From: CALZKI01 sp045124055
Lineage (GTDB): Bacteria > Bacillota > Clostridia > Lachnospirales > Lachnospiraceae
Direction of reading: 5' to 3'
NCBI GenBank assembly: GCA_045124055.1
Contig: JBGVKZ010000009.1
Span: 5,574 to 69,573 of the forward strand
Length of the DNA: 64,000 bases
Below, in pieces: positions 1 through 8,034 of the stretch. The notes beneath the pieces are model-generated. The model saw only the letters and a program-made list of their open reading frames with translations, searched no databases and was not told the origin of the DNA. The stretch's first letter is position 1, and each line of letters opens with the position of its first letter. Both the position numbers and the translations under genes were made by a program.

Positions 1-279
1 TTCCAACCCTAGAATTTTATCCATATCTTCACTTTTTGCTGTCAACATAATGATAGGAACGTTAGAAAACTCCCTAATTTGCTGACATACTTCCAAACCT
101 GTAAGTTTTGGAAGCATAACATCTAACAAAATAAGGTCATACTCTTTTTCTTTTGCCAAATTCAGTGCTTCTTCACCATCATAAGCACAATCTACTTCCA
201 TATCATCTTGTTCTAAGCTAAAACGAATTCCTTTGACAATTAATTTTTCATCATCTACTACTAAAATTTTCTTTCCCAT
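1..279 (-). CDS. Response regulator, OmpR-type receiver domain (3' part outside window)
   Basis: Only the first 93 codons are present. The protein opens MGKKILVVDDEK and carries the acidic pair D9/D10 and the probable phospho-acceptor D53 in LILLDVMLP, followed by the PIIMLTAK segment that holds the conserved Thr. This is a CheY-like receiver domain. A DNA-binding domain and a partner histidine kinase would be expected beyond the left edge but cannot be seen. The start is the ATG at 279, with a GGGAG ribosome site 7-8 bases upstream. It lies 17 bp downstream of the comEA-like gene on the same strand, so the two may share a transcript. OmpR/PhoB class is an inference from the receiver sequence only. 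Confidence 0.85.
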   Translation of the reverse strand, partial: MGKKILVVDDEKLIVKGIRFSLEQDDMEVDCAYDGEEALNLAKEKEYDLILLDVMLPKLTGLEVCQQIREFSNVPIIMLTAKSEDMDKILGLE

Positions 280-296
280 GAAAACTCCCTTAATGT

Positions 297-866
297 TTAA
301 AAAGCCGTAATATACGGTGCAATTTTCTCAAATGTTCCCTCTTTAATACCACTGACATTCATAATGTCTTCTATGGAAGTAAACCTTCCATATGTTTCTC
401 TATATTTTATAATCTGTTCTGCCCTAGTTTCTCCGATACCCGGAATGGTGCAAAGAACCTCCTTGGTAGCACTATTGATATCAATAAGTCCCGAAGAATC
501 TTCCGTGTCCTTTTCATAGACCGATGGAATATAAATCTGTTCACCATCCGATACTTCCCTTGCCTGATTGACTTTGTTCATGTCCGCCTCTTTGGTAAAG
601 CCACCTGCTGCCTTTACTACCTCATAAATTCTGCTGCCACTATATACCGTATAGACCCCTGGAAAATATACTTCTCCACAAATATGCACCTTAATAACTT
701 CTAAAGTATCCTCTTGCATATTTTCTTTTTCAGAAATAGTCTCCCCGGAAGCCTTTTCACCAGTGCCACTTTCTAAAACTATAGCCGATTGCAAGGTGTC
801 TTCTGTGCAGCCAGTCAGCAAAAAAAGTGCAAAACTTATCATAATAATACTGATTCTTTTTTTCAT
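297..866 (-). CDS. ComEA-like DNA-binding lipoprotein (SLBB + helix-hairpin-helix)
   Basis: A 189-aa protein with an N-terminal lipoprotein signal ending in the lipobox LLTGC (Cys20), a spacer, an SLBB domain around residues 60-115 (VHICGEVYFPGVY) and a C-terminal pair of helix-hairpin-helix motifs (INSATKEVL, IPGIGETRAEQIIKYR). ComEA is the DNA receptor of the competence uptake machinery on the outer face of the membrane. Family members normally carry an uncleaved transmembrane anchor; here the anchor looks like a lipid, which is less usual. No comEB or comEC is visible nearby, so a role in DNA uptake is an inference from domain content. The gene precedes the response regulator on the same strand. 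Confidence 0.85.
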   Translation of the reverse strand: MKKRISIIMISFALFLLTGCTEDTLQSAIVLESGTGEKASGETISEKENMQEDTLEVIKVHICGEVYFPGVYTVYSGSRIYEVVKAAGGFTKEADMNKVNQAREVSDGEQIYIPSVYEKDTEDSSGLIDINSATKEVLCTIPGIGETRAEQIIKYRETYGRFTSIEDIMNVSGIKEGTFEKIAPYITAF

Positions 867-960
867 TCGCGTAGTTCCTTTCCATACGGATTAGGAAGCC
901 CCTCTACGCAGATTACACTTATTTTATGCCAAAGAAACCAAAAAAACAAGTTCCTTTCTA

Positions 961-1392
961 TTATTTCCACTTAAAAACAATAATCCCCGCGATTGCAATC
1001 AGCATACCGATTGCTTTACGCCACTCAAAAGGCTGTTTTTCCACACCAAATACCCCAAATAATTCTATCAAATACGAAGTAAGAAGCTGTGCAATGACAA
1101 TAAACATTACTGCTCTTGCAGGTCCTAATGCATCGGTACTTTTTATAACTGTATATGTGATAACTGCACCGATTACACCCCCTAAAAGCATATATTTGGG
1201 CTCAACTTTTAATAGTCCCGAAAAGCTCCCTCTATCCGAAAATGCCCAGATTAAAAAACACACGAACATAGCACTGGCCTGCACAAATACATTGGTCACC
1301 CAAAGACCAGATTGTTTCGTGACTTCCGTATTAAAAACTCCTTGAACACTCATACAAATACCTGAAAGAATGGCAATAAAAAAACCAACCAT
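961..1392 (-). CDS. DMT-superfamily small membrane protein, YdcZ (DUF606) type
   Basis: A 143-aa, very hydrophobic protein with about five membrane segments. It opens MVGFFIAILSGICMSVQGVFN and ends in a membrane helix followed by FKWK. The GVxN motif in the first helix and the length fit the YdcZ family, half-size members of the drug/metabolite transporter superfamily that probably work as dimers. The substrate is unknown. It stands alone between the comEA-like gene and the solute-binding protein gene, with about 70-95 bp on each side. Confidence 0.75.
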   Translation of the reverse strand: MVGFFIAILSGICMSVQGVFNTEVTKQSGLWVTNVFVQASAMFVCFLIWAFSDRGSFSGLLKVEPKYMLLGGVIGAVITYTVIKSTDALGPARAVMFIVIAQLLTSYLIELFGVFGVEKQPFEWRKAIGMLIAIAGIIVFKWK

Positions 1393-1460
1393 AAGAATCC
1401 TCCATACAACTTTTCTCTAATGTATTCATACCCTTATAGTTGGTTATTTATTCTATTTTT

Positions 1461-2936
1461 TTAATTTTCCGAAGTAGTATCTTCGTCTTCAGAAATGATT
1501 TCTCCATCTGTATATTCCGGATCCACTTCTTCTTCCATTTCAATATATTCTTCTGTATATGCTGCCCCTGTGACCTGAGTCATTATTTGTTCTGACAAGC
1601 TTTTTACAGAGCTGTTGATATTTGAGCCATTCCATATATCTGTCATAGCAATTTCGAGCTGCATCCAGAAATTGCTGACTTCTACCATCTTCGGCATTGG
1701 AATAGACTGTTCATAAGCTTTTGCAAAAACACTAAAGCTGGAGCCTTCCGTATAATCCATTCTATGAGCAGCCAATTTACCCGTTCTTTCATACAAATCT
1801 TTCGTAAAGTCACAAGTCAAAAACTTGGCAAATTCATTGGCTTCTTCAATGTGCTCACTATACCCATTGATGACAACACTACTGGTCATAGATAAAGCTC
1901 TACCCTGCAACTCCTGACTGGGATTCGGAACCACTGCAAAGCCATAGTCATATTCGAAGTAATTTCCTTCTTCATCTGGCATTTTCGCCATTTCCAAAGT
2001 CTTCAAAATATCTGAGGTCACTACCGTATAGACAATCTTTCCGTCTAAGAAATCCTGCACAACATCTTGATAGCTTACCGCACTGGCATCAATATAAAAG
2101 AATTCGTTCAAATCCTGAAAAGTCTGTAAACATTGCATTGCTTCGAGATTATAAATATCAATATTTTCCGAATTATCACCGGTATCTCCGCCTACAACCA
2201 TATGCTTACCGATAAAGAAGTAGTTGTAAAATACGTCTGCCACGTCCCATTTAAAAATCGCTTCAACCTGCTGTGGTGCATCATATTCGTTACCGAAAGT
2301 CAAAATGTCGTCCATTGTGCTTGGAAGCATTTCTTCTACTCTTTTTAACACTTCTTCTGAATAATCTTCTGTAACCGTTTCATTTTCTTCAGCGGTCTCA
2401 GCCAATTCTTCCTCTATCTGTTTTTGAGCATGCTCTGACAAATAGGTTTGATTATATAAAAGAACACTGGTTTCATAATAGAATGGATATGCCACAATTT
2501 TATTATGATAAGTTACCGCATCTAAAGCTACCTGTGGAAAGGAGTCCGTAGTACATACATTGTCATAATCTTTTACCTGCGTTGCAAGTCCTGATAGATA
2601 CGCCTTTTCCAAGGAATCATGACTTAACAAATACACATCCGGCACGGCTTCCCCTGTTAAAGAGGCCTCATTTATCGCCTCAAGATAATCATTTGCTGAG
2701 GCTAGAACCGGAACTACGCGGATATCTTCCTTCGTTTCATTGAAAGCAACGGCCGCACTGTTTATATAATCCGTAAGGGTTTCGTCTGTATACCAAAAAT
2801 ATACAGATTCTTTATGTCTAAAGATAGATTCTGCCGTGGAATCACTAATCATCATTCCACTTTTTCCTACATACATAGCCCCTAAGCCCATTACAGCCAC
2901 AAGGGCGATTGATAATAGTCTTTTTCTAAGACCCAT
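1461..2936 (-). CDS. Extracellular solute-binding protein, family 1 type
   Basis: A 491-aa exported protein. An N-terminal hydrophobic segment (residues 5-25) has no lipobox Cys, so it is probably a membrane anchor or a cleaved signal. The body has the MalE-like pattern: a VYFWYTDETL first strand, an AVPDVYLLSHDSLEKAYLSG hinge-side motif and a late segment (EEANEFAKFLT) typical of family 1 binding proteins. The C-terminal tail is very acidic. Such proteins usually feed sugars or peptides to an ABC permease, but no permease or ATPase gene adjoins it. It starts only 10 bp after argD ends, with its own AGGAG site, and so looks like the last gene of the arginine operon. Its ligand is unknown. Confidence 0.75.
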   Translation of the reverse strand: MGLRKRLLSIALVAVMGLGAMYVGKSGMMISDSTAESIFRHKESVYFWYTDETLTDYINSAAVAFNETKEDIRVVPVLASANDYLEAINEASLTGEAVPDVYLLSHDSLEKAYLSGLATQVKDYDNVCTTDSFPQVALDAVTYHNKIVAYPFYYETSVLLYNQTYLSEHAQKQIEEELAETAEENETVTEDYSEEVLKRVEEMLPSTMDDILTFGNEYDAPQQVEAIFKWDVADVFYNYFFIGKHMVVGGDTGDNSENIDIYNLEAMQCLQTFQDLNEFFYIDASAVSYQDVVQDFLDGKIVYTVVTSDILKTLEMAKMPDEEGNYFEYDYGFAVVPNPSQELQGRALSMTSSVVINGYSEHIEEANEFAKFLTCDFTKDLYERTGKLAAHRMDYTEGSSFSVFAKAYEQSIPMPKMVEVSNFWMQLEIAMTDIWNGSNINSSVKSLSEQIMTQVTGAAYTEEYIEMEEEVDPEYTDGEIISEDEDTTSEN

Positions 2937-2946
2937 AAATTTTCTC

Positions 2947-4143
2947 CTATATCGTCTCTTTGATTGCTTCGTCTAAAAGAACAATCATATCATCAATATC
3001 TTTCTTCGTAATAATAAGGGAAGGGAGAAAACGGATAATATTCGTTCCTGCATTAATTAATAATAACCCTTTTTCGATAGCTTTATTAATAATTGCTCCA
3101 ACCGGTTTATCAAATACTAAGCCTTGCATAAGACCGGCACCCCTTCTTGTTAAAATACAATCATATTTTACCATAATTTCATCTAATTTTTCTTCAAAAT
3201 ATGGTGTGATTTCTCTTACATTTTCTATTATATTGGACTCGTCAAATAAATCAAGAACTTTGTTGATGGCACATGTTGCCAATGGGTTACCGCCATAGGT
3301 CGTTCCATGGTCTCCGCTGGTTAAGGATTTTTCTGCCACTTTTTCTGTCATCATAAATGCACCAACTGGCACACCACAACCTAAAGCCTTTGCACTGGTC
3401 ATAATATCTGGCTTTACACCATATTTCTGCCAAGCAAACATATAGCCCGTTCTACCCATACCACACTGAATTTCGTCTAAAATAAGTAAAATATCCTTTT
3501 TGTCACAAATTTCTTTTACGCCTTTAATAAATTCTTCTGTGGCTGGATAAATACCACCTTCGCCCTGCACAGTTTCAAACATAATGGCACAAGTCTTGTC
3601 ATTTACTAATGCTTTTACGCTTTCCAAATCATTCATTTTGGCAAAACGAACGTTGCCAATCATTGGTTTAAAAGCTTCCTGATATTTTGGATTACCGGTT
3701 ACCGACAAAGCTCCCATTGTTCTACCATGGAAAGAATGCTCCATCGCAATAATTTCGTGATCTGTATTGCCATCTTTGGTATACGCATATTTTCTAGCTG
3801 CTTTAATCGCACCTTCTACAGCTTCTGCACCACTGTTGGTAAAAAATACCCTGTCCATTCCCGATACTTTTTTCAGTTTCTTAGCAGCTTCGATGGCAGG
3901 AACATTGTAATAGTAGTTGGAAGTATGAATCAACTTGTCAATCTGTTCCTTTAACGCATCATTATACGCTTTATTTCCATATCCAAGGGCAAAAACTGCA
4001 ATACCCGAAACAAAATCCAAATACTCTTTTCCCTGAATATCATATAAATGAACACCGTCACCTTTATCTAATACAATCTGAAAACGATTGTAAGTGTGAA
4101 GCAGGTCTTTTTCTGCTTCGTCGATATATTCTTTCATCATCAT
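2947..4143 (-). CDS. argD: Acetylornithine aminotransferase
   Basis: A 398-aa class III PLP aminotransferase that makes N-acetylornithine from N-acetylglutamate semialdehyde and glutamate in arginine synthesis (cytoplasm). Landmarks are the FTNSGAEAVEGAIKAAR cofactor-phosphate motif (about 105-120), the DEIQCGMGRTG segment (about 223) and the PLP-binding Lys in SAKALGCGVPVGA (about 252). Length is normal for the family. The context is decisive, because it follows argB by 5 bp inside an argC-argJ-argB-argD operon. A second ATG follows the first directly (MMMKEY), so the exact start is uncertain by a few codons. Confidence 0.96.
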   Translation of the reverse strand: MMMKEYIDEAEKDLLHTYNRFQIVLDKGDGVHLYDIQGKEYLDFVSGIAVFALGYGNKAYNDALKEQIDKLIHTSNYYYNVPAIEAAKKLKKVSGMDRVFFTNSGAEAVEGAIKAARKYAYTKDGNTDHEIIAMEHSFHGRTMGALSVTGNPKYQEAFKPMIGNVRFAKMNDLESVKALVNDKTCAIMFETVQGEGGIYPATEEFIKGVKEICDKKDILLILDEIQCGMGRTGYMFAWQKYGVKPDIMTSAKALGCGVPVGAFMMTEKVAEKSLTSGDHGTTYGGNPLATCAINKVLDLFDESNIIENVREITPYFEEKLDEIMVKYDCILTRRGAGLMQGLVFDKPVGAIINKAIEKGLLLINAGTNIIRFLPSLIITKKDIDDMIVLLDEAIKETI

Positions 4144-4148
4144 TCTAT

Positions 4149-5030
4149 TTATTCCTCATCTTTCACAATGGCTGTGCCAATTCCTTCGTTTGTAAAAATT
4201 TCAAGCAACAGACAATGTGGAATTCTTCCGTCTAAAATATGTACTTTGTTTACGCCTTCCTTTACCGCATCGGTGCAGTTATTTAGTTTTGGAAGCATAC
4301 CGCCCCCAATACATCCACTATGAATCAGTTCTTCCGCCTGGGATGCTGTAATTCTGGAAATGAAGGAATCTTTGTCATTGATATCCTTATATAATCCTTC
4401 AATGTCTGTTAAAAAAGCAAGCTTTTCCGCACCAACAGCCTTTGCAATGGCACAGGCTGCATCATCTGCATTAATATTGTAGGTATTAAAATCATCGTCA
4501 AAACCGATTGGTGCAACGATTGGAAGGAAGTCTTTTTCCAACAAATCAAATAATATTTTTGCATTCACATCTTTAATATCACCTACAAAACCGATATCTT
4601 TGCCATCTGCATATTTTTTATCAACATGAAGCATTTTTCCGTCTTTTCCACTGATACCTGCGGCACTTACGCCCAATTCCTCTACCATAGCTACAAGACT
4701 TTTATTAACACGGTTTAAAACCATCTCTGCAATTTCCATTGTTTCTTCATCAGTGACACGAAGGCCATTCACAAATTCCGGTTCTTTTCCCACTTTAGAA
4801 ATCCAGCGGCTGATTTCCTTACCACCGCCATGAACAATAATTGGCTTAAAACCTACCAATTTAAGAAGGGTAACATCCTTAATCACATTTCTTTGTAATT
4901 CAGGGTTTGTCATAGCACTTCCGCCGTATTTTACAACAATAATCCTACGGTTAAAGTTCTGAATATAAGGCAATGCCTCAATTAAAACCTCTGCTTTTTT
5001 TAACAATTCATTCATATCTCTTTCTTTCAT
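4149..5030 (-). CDS. argB: Acetylglutamate kinase
   Basis: A 293-aa amino-acid kinase that phosphorylates N-acetylglutamate with ATP, usually the feedback-controlled step of arginine synthesis. Visible motifs are VKYGGSAM (phosphate-binding Lys and glycines, about 28-35), IIVHGGGKEIS (about 63-73, substrate and phosphate loop), NINADDAACAIA (about 188) and the C-terminal GCIGGGMLPKL (about 240). The N-terminal helix (KKAEVLIEALPYIQNF) resembles the helix used by arginine-sensitive hexameric enzymes to interlace dimers, so feedback inhibition by arginine is plausible but inferred. An AGGAG site supports the ATG at 5030. It sits between argJ and argD with 5-16 bp gaps. Confidence 0.96.
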   Translation of the reverse strand: MKERDMNELLKKAEVLIEALPYIQNFNRRIIVVKYGGSAMTNPELQRNVIKDVTLLKLVGFKPIIVHGGGKEISRWISKVGKEPEFVNGLRVTDEETMEIAEMVLNRVNKSLVAMVEELGVSAAGISGKDGKMLHVDKKYADGKDIGFVGDIKDVNAKILFDLLEKDFLPIVAPIGFDDDFNTYNINADDAACAIAKAVGAEKLAFLTDIEGLYKDINDKDSFISRITASQAEELIHSGCIGGGMLPKLNNCTDAVKEGVNKVHILDGRIPHCLLLEIFTNEGIGTAIVKDEE

Positions 5031-5046
5031 GATATTCTCCTATCTT

Positions 5047-6273
5047 TTATGAACGGTAATCTGCGTTAATTTTTACATAGTCATAAGTCAAGTCACAACC
5101 CCAAGCTGCCGCTTCATATTCGCCATCTTTCATATCTACAAGTACCGTAACCTCTGGCTCTGATAAAATCTTTGTAGCTTCTTCTTCGCTATAATCAGTT
5201 GCCACACCATCTTTATAAATCTGAATTTTGCCGGCTTTACTTTCAAAAAACAGCTCGATTTTTTCCGGGTCAAATTTTGCACCAGAGTAACCAAGAGCAC
5301 ACAAAATTCTTCCCCAGTTTGCATCGTGCCCATAAATTGCGGCTTTTGTCAAAGAAGAACAAATGACAGATTTGCTTAAAATACGTGCATCTTCTTTAGA
5401 TTTTGCGTGAATAACTTTGGTTTCAAAAAGTGCAGTTGCACCTTCTCCGTCTGACGCCATTTTCTTTGCCAACGTTGTATTTACATAGTTTAATGCTTCT
5501 TTAAATTTTTCGTAATCTTCATTTTCTTCTGTTATCATTTCATTGCCTGCCATACCATTTGCAAGAATGACTAAGGTATCGTTTGTGGAAGTATCTCCAT
5601 CTACGGAAACCATATTGAAAGTATCTACTACATTTTCAGACAAAGCTTTCTGTAATAATTCCTTGGAAATCGCCAAGTCCGTAGTAACAAAACCAAGCAT
5701 GGTACACATATTGGGATGAATCATTCCAGAACCCTTACACATACCACCCATAATTACTTCTTTACCGCCTACAGTAAATTTTACCGCTACCTGTTTTGAT
5801 ACTGTATCAGTTGTCATAATGGCTTCAGCCGCCCTTGTACCAGCTTCTATGGTATCTTCCAGGCTTTCAGACAGCATTTTGATACCTTTTGCAATTCTAT
5901 CCATAGGAAGCTGTTTTCCTATGACACCTGTACTTGCCACAAGTACGCTGGATTTTGGGATATCCAGACATTCTGCCACACACTGGGCACTCTGGTTACA
6001 ATATTCATAGCCTTCATTTCCTGTGCAGGCGTTGGCAATTCCTGAATTTACCACAACAGCCTGTGCATATGGCGAATCGCTTACTACTGCCTTGTCCCAA
6101 CGAACCGGAGCAGCTTTTACAATATTACTGGTAAAAACCCCTGCCTGTGTGCAAGGTTTTTCACTATAAATCATCGCCATATCGGTTCTATTTTTATATT
6201 TAATCTCTGCTGCCACACTGGCTGCTTTAAATCCCTTCGGTGCGGTTACGCCGCCTTCTTTTAAAATTTCCAT
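5047..6273 (-). CDS. argJ: Glutamate N-acetyltransferase / amino-acid acetyltransferase (ArgJ)
   Basis: A 408-aa precursor that transfers acetyl from N-acetylornithine to glutamate, closing the cyclic arginine pathway and releasing ornithine. The self-cleavage region reads CKGSGMIHPNMCTMLG; the Thr after NMC is the expected catalytic N-terminus of the beta chain. The GDGEGAT motif (about 275) and the C-terminal two-domain layout also fit. I chose the ATG at 6273 because GGAGGA lies seven bases upstream; an in-frame ATG at 6288 would add five acidic residues and has no better site. No argE-like gene is present here, as expected when ArgJ recycles acetyl groups. Whether it also uses acetyl-CoA (bifunctional type) cannot be told from sequence alone. 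Confidence 0.95.
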   Translation of the reverse strand: MEILKEGGVTAPKGFKAASVAAEIKYKNRTDMAMIYSEKPCTQAGVFTSNIVKAAPVRWDKAVVSDSPYAQAVVVNSGIANACTGNEGYEYCNQSAQCVAECLDIPKSSVLVASTGVIGKQLPMDRIAKGIKMLSESLEDTIEAGTRAAEAIMTTDTVSKQVAVKFTVGGKEVIMGGMCKGSGMIHPNMCTMLGFVTTDLAISKELLQKALSENVVDTFNMVSVDGDTSTNDTLVILANGMAGNEMITEENEDYEKFKEALNYVNTTLAKKMASDGEGATALFETKVIHAKSKEDARILSKSVICSSLTKAAIYGHDANWGRILCALGYSGAKFDPEKIELFFESKAGKIQIYKDGVATDYSEEEATKILSEPEVTVLVDMKDGEYEAAAWGCDLTYDYVKINADYRS

Positions 6274-6305
6274 TATTTCTTCCTCCATTTTGAAGCATTT
6301 GCCTA

Positions 6306-6749
6306 TTACTGATTGAAAGCAGTAATATTTTCTTCATTTAAAGTAAAATCGTAATAGTTCAAATCTTCACGTTTTGTCCAGCCTATTTCTTTCCAAAAAG
6401 CATTTCCTATGTCATTTTGCGTAAAAGCTATGAGACTGACTTTGTTGATTTTTTCATCTTTTAATCGTTCCATACAGTGTACCACCATACTTCTACCGAT
6501 TCCGTGCATTCGATAGCCTTCTCTTACACACACGTGATATAGGCAACCACGTCTGCCATCGTGACCACATAAAATACAGCCTACGATTTTTCCATTGTCT
6601 TCTGCTACTACGCTAAGTCCCGGATTCCGACTTAAAAAACGCTCTACGCCCTCTTTGGAATCGTCTACACTTCGGATACCAAATCCTTTAATAGTCATCC
6701 AAAGTTCGTGCACGCCCTCATAATCCTCTATTTTCATTTCTCGTATCAT
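6306..6749 (-). CDS. GNAT-family N-acetyltransferase inside the arg operon
   Basis: A 147-aa single-domain acetyltransferase. The beta-4 and acetyl-CoA loop read CLYHVCVREGYRMHGIGRSMV, a good RxxGIG-type pyrophosphate loop (about 70-90), and the C-terminal part has the NDIGNAFWKEIGW signature of the fold. It resembles YpeA-like enzymes. It lies between argC and argJ with gaps of 14 and 32 bp and must be transcribed with them. That position makes it a candidate for acetylating glutamate, as short ArgA-type enzymes do elsewhere, which would prime the ArgJ cycle. Substrate assignment is inference; a protein or small-molecule acetylase unrelated to arginine remains possible. Confidence 0.8.
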   Translation of the reverse strand: MIREMKIEDYEGVHELWMTIKGFGIRSVDDSKEGVERFLSRNPGLSVVAEDNGKIVGCILCGHDGRRGCLYHVCVREGYRMHGIGRSMVVHCMERLKDEKINKVSLIAFTQNDIGNAFWKEIGWTKREDLNYYDFTLNEENITAFNQ

Positions 6750-6763
6750 TCTATCAACTCTTT

Positions 6764-7711
6764 CTATAAAGCTAATCCCTTATCTTCTTCACAACCTAAT
6801 AAAATGTTAAGACATTGTACAGCAGCTCCTGATGCTCCTTTTCCCAGATTATCAAACTGTGCGGAAATAACCATTCTTTCTTCATTTCCTGTTATGTAAA
6901 TTTTCAGTCCATCAAAACCGCTTAAAGTATTTCCGGCAAGCATACCGCCATACAAATCTTCATTTCCATTTTCTATCACTTGAATGAATTTTTCACCCTT
7001 ATAATAGTTGGCAAAATATTCTGTCATTTCTTTTGGTGTCTTATAGCCTTTTAAAAATTCTGTATACACAGGAAAAGACACCACCATACCACTATAATAA
7101 TCCGCTACGATTGGAGAAAATAACGGTTCTCTTGTAAGACCTGTAATGGCTTTCATTTCTTTTAAATGTTTGTGCTGCTGAGTAAGAGCATATTCTCTTG
7201 GAGCAAAAGTATCCAAATTTCTATCCTCTGCTTCATATTCTGCAATCATCTTTTTTCCGCCGCCTGAATACCCTGTTAATGAAAATGCCGCAACTGGATA
7301 GTCTTTTGGAAGAATTCCTCCTTTAATCAGTGGATATACTACTGACATAAAACCTGTTGCATGGCAACCAGGCACAGCAATTCTTTTGCCATTTTTTATC
7401 GCTTCTCTATGTTCTTTTGACAATTCCGGAAAACCGTATGCCCAGCCTGCTTCTGTTCGGTGGGCTGTGGAAGTATCAATAATTTTCACATTTTCGTTTT
7501 CTACAAGACTTACAGATTCTCTTGCTGCCCCATCCGGCAAACAAAGAAATGTAATGTCTGATTCATTAATCAGTCTCTTTCTTTCATTGATATCTTTTCT
7601 AAGTTCGCTTGAAATAGGAAGAATCTCGATATCATCTCTTCCTTCAAAACGTTCATATATTCTAAGTCCGGTTGTTCCTTCACTACCATCAATAAAAATC
7701 TTTTTTCTCAT
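6764..7711 (-). CDS. argC: N-acetyl-gamma-glutamyl-phosphate reductase, short type
   Basis: A 315-aa NADPH-dependent reductase that converts N-acetylglutamyl phosphate to the semialdehyde. It starts MRKKIFIDGSEGTTGLRI, the nucleotide-binding glycine motif of the shorter (type 2) ArgC family, and has the active-site Cys in VPGCHATGF (about 115). An in-frame ATG at 7723 exists, but the ATG at 7711 has GGAGG five bases upstream, so I chose it. It is the first gene of the operon argC-GNAT-argJ-argB-argD and faces the ArgR-like dyads and minus-strand promoter just upstream. Confidence 0.94.
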   Translation of the reverse strand: MRKKIFIDGSEGTTGLRIYERFEGRDDIEILPISSELRKDINERKRLINESDITFLCLPDGAARESVSLVENENVKIIDTSTAHRTEAGWAYGFPELSKEHREAIKNGKRIAVPGCHATGFMSVVYPLIKGGILPKDYPVAAFSLTGYSGGGKKMIAEYEAEDRNLDTFAPREYALTQQHKHLKEMKAITGLTREPLFSPIVADYYSGMVVSFPVYTEFLKGYKTPKEMTEYFANYYKGEKFIQVIENGNEDLYGGMLAGNTLSGFDGLKIYITGNEERMVISAQFDNLGKGASGAAVQCLNILLGCEEDKGLAL

Positions 7712-7839
7712 AGTTTCCTCCATTCCGAAAACCTTCGCATTCTACATTTCTGCAAATTTTTCCATTCTTTTTATTATCGCACTATTTTAACTTACAGGCA
7801 AGAACTAATTGTTCTCTTTCATATATTTATGTCCTTGTG

Positions 7840-7928
7840 TGCATAACTATACGTCATTTTTGTATAATATGCAAGTATTATTTGTGTTTTATGCATTTTA
7901 TACAACGTTTTTTGTGAAAATATGCATA
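7840..7928. promoter_or_regulatory. Cluster of ArgR-like operator dyads
   Basis: Four TGYAT/ATRCA-type dyads occupy this stretch: TGCATAACTATACG (7840-7853), TGTATAATATGCA (7861-7873), TGCATTTTATACA (7892-7904) and TATGCATA (7921-7928). The second and third are reverse complements at 12 of 13 bases. ARG boxes in other bacteria have the form TGAAT-N4-ATTCA, so the arm sequence is similar, but the spacing here is one base shorter. Their place between divergent arginine genes supports an ArgR/AhrC operator; the assignment is inference. Confidence 0.55.
7846..7874 (-). promoter_or_regulatory. Predicted sigma-A promoter of the argC operon
   Basis: Read on the minus strand, TTGCAT (7874-7869) and TATAGT (7851-7846) are separated by exactly 17 bp. 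The promoter points to argC, about 135 bp away. Both hexamers overlap ArgR-like dyads, so repressor binding would block polymerase. Assigned by eye. Confidence 0.6.
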
Positions 7929-7936
7929 TTTTTTGC

Positions 7937-7965
7937 TTGCAATCTATTCTATAATGTTGTATATT
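7937..7965 (+). promoter_or_regulatory. Predicted sigma-A promoter of argG
   Basis: TTGCAA (7937-7942) and TATATT (7960-7965) are 17 bp apart, about 70 bp upstream of the argG ATG. A second TATAAT at 7950-7955 lacks a good -35 at the right distance. The promoter sits immediately downstream of the ArgR-like dyads. Confidence 0.55.
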
Positions 7966-8034
7966 GTTTGAAGAACATTGATAAGGGAAGTTTTTCCCGT
8001 ACCAAATATACATATTTATATGGAGGCTTTTATT

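Noticed and set aside
7978..8034. Longer start for argG
   Set aside because: The extra residues show no homology to the family, and the ATG at 8035 has a well-placed GGAGG.
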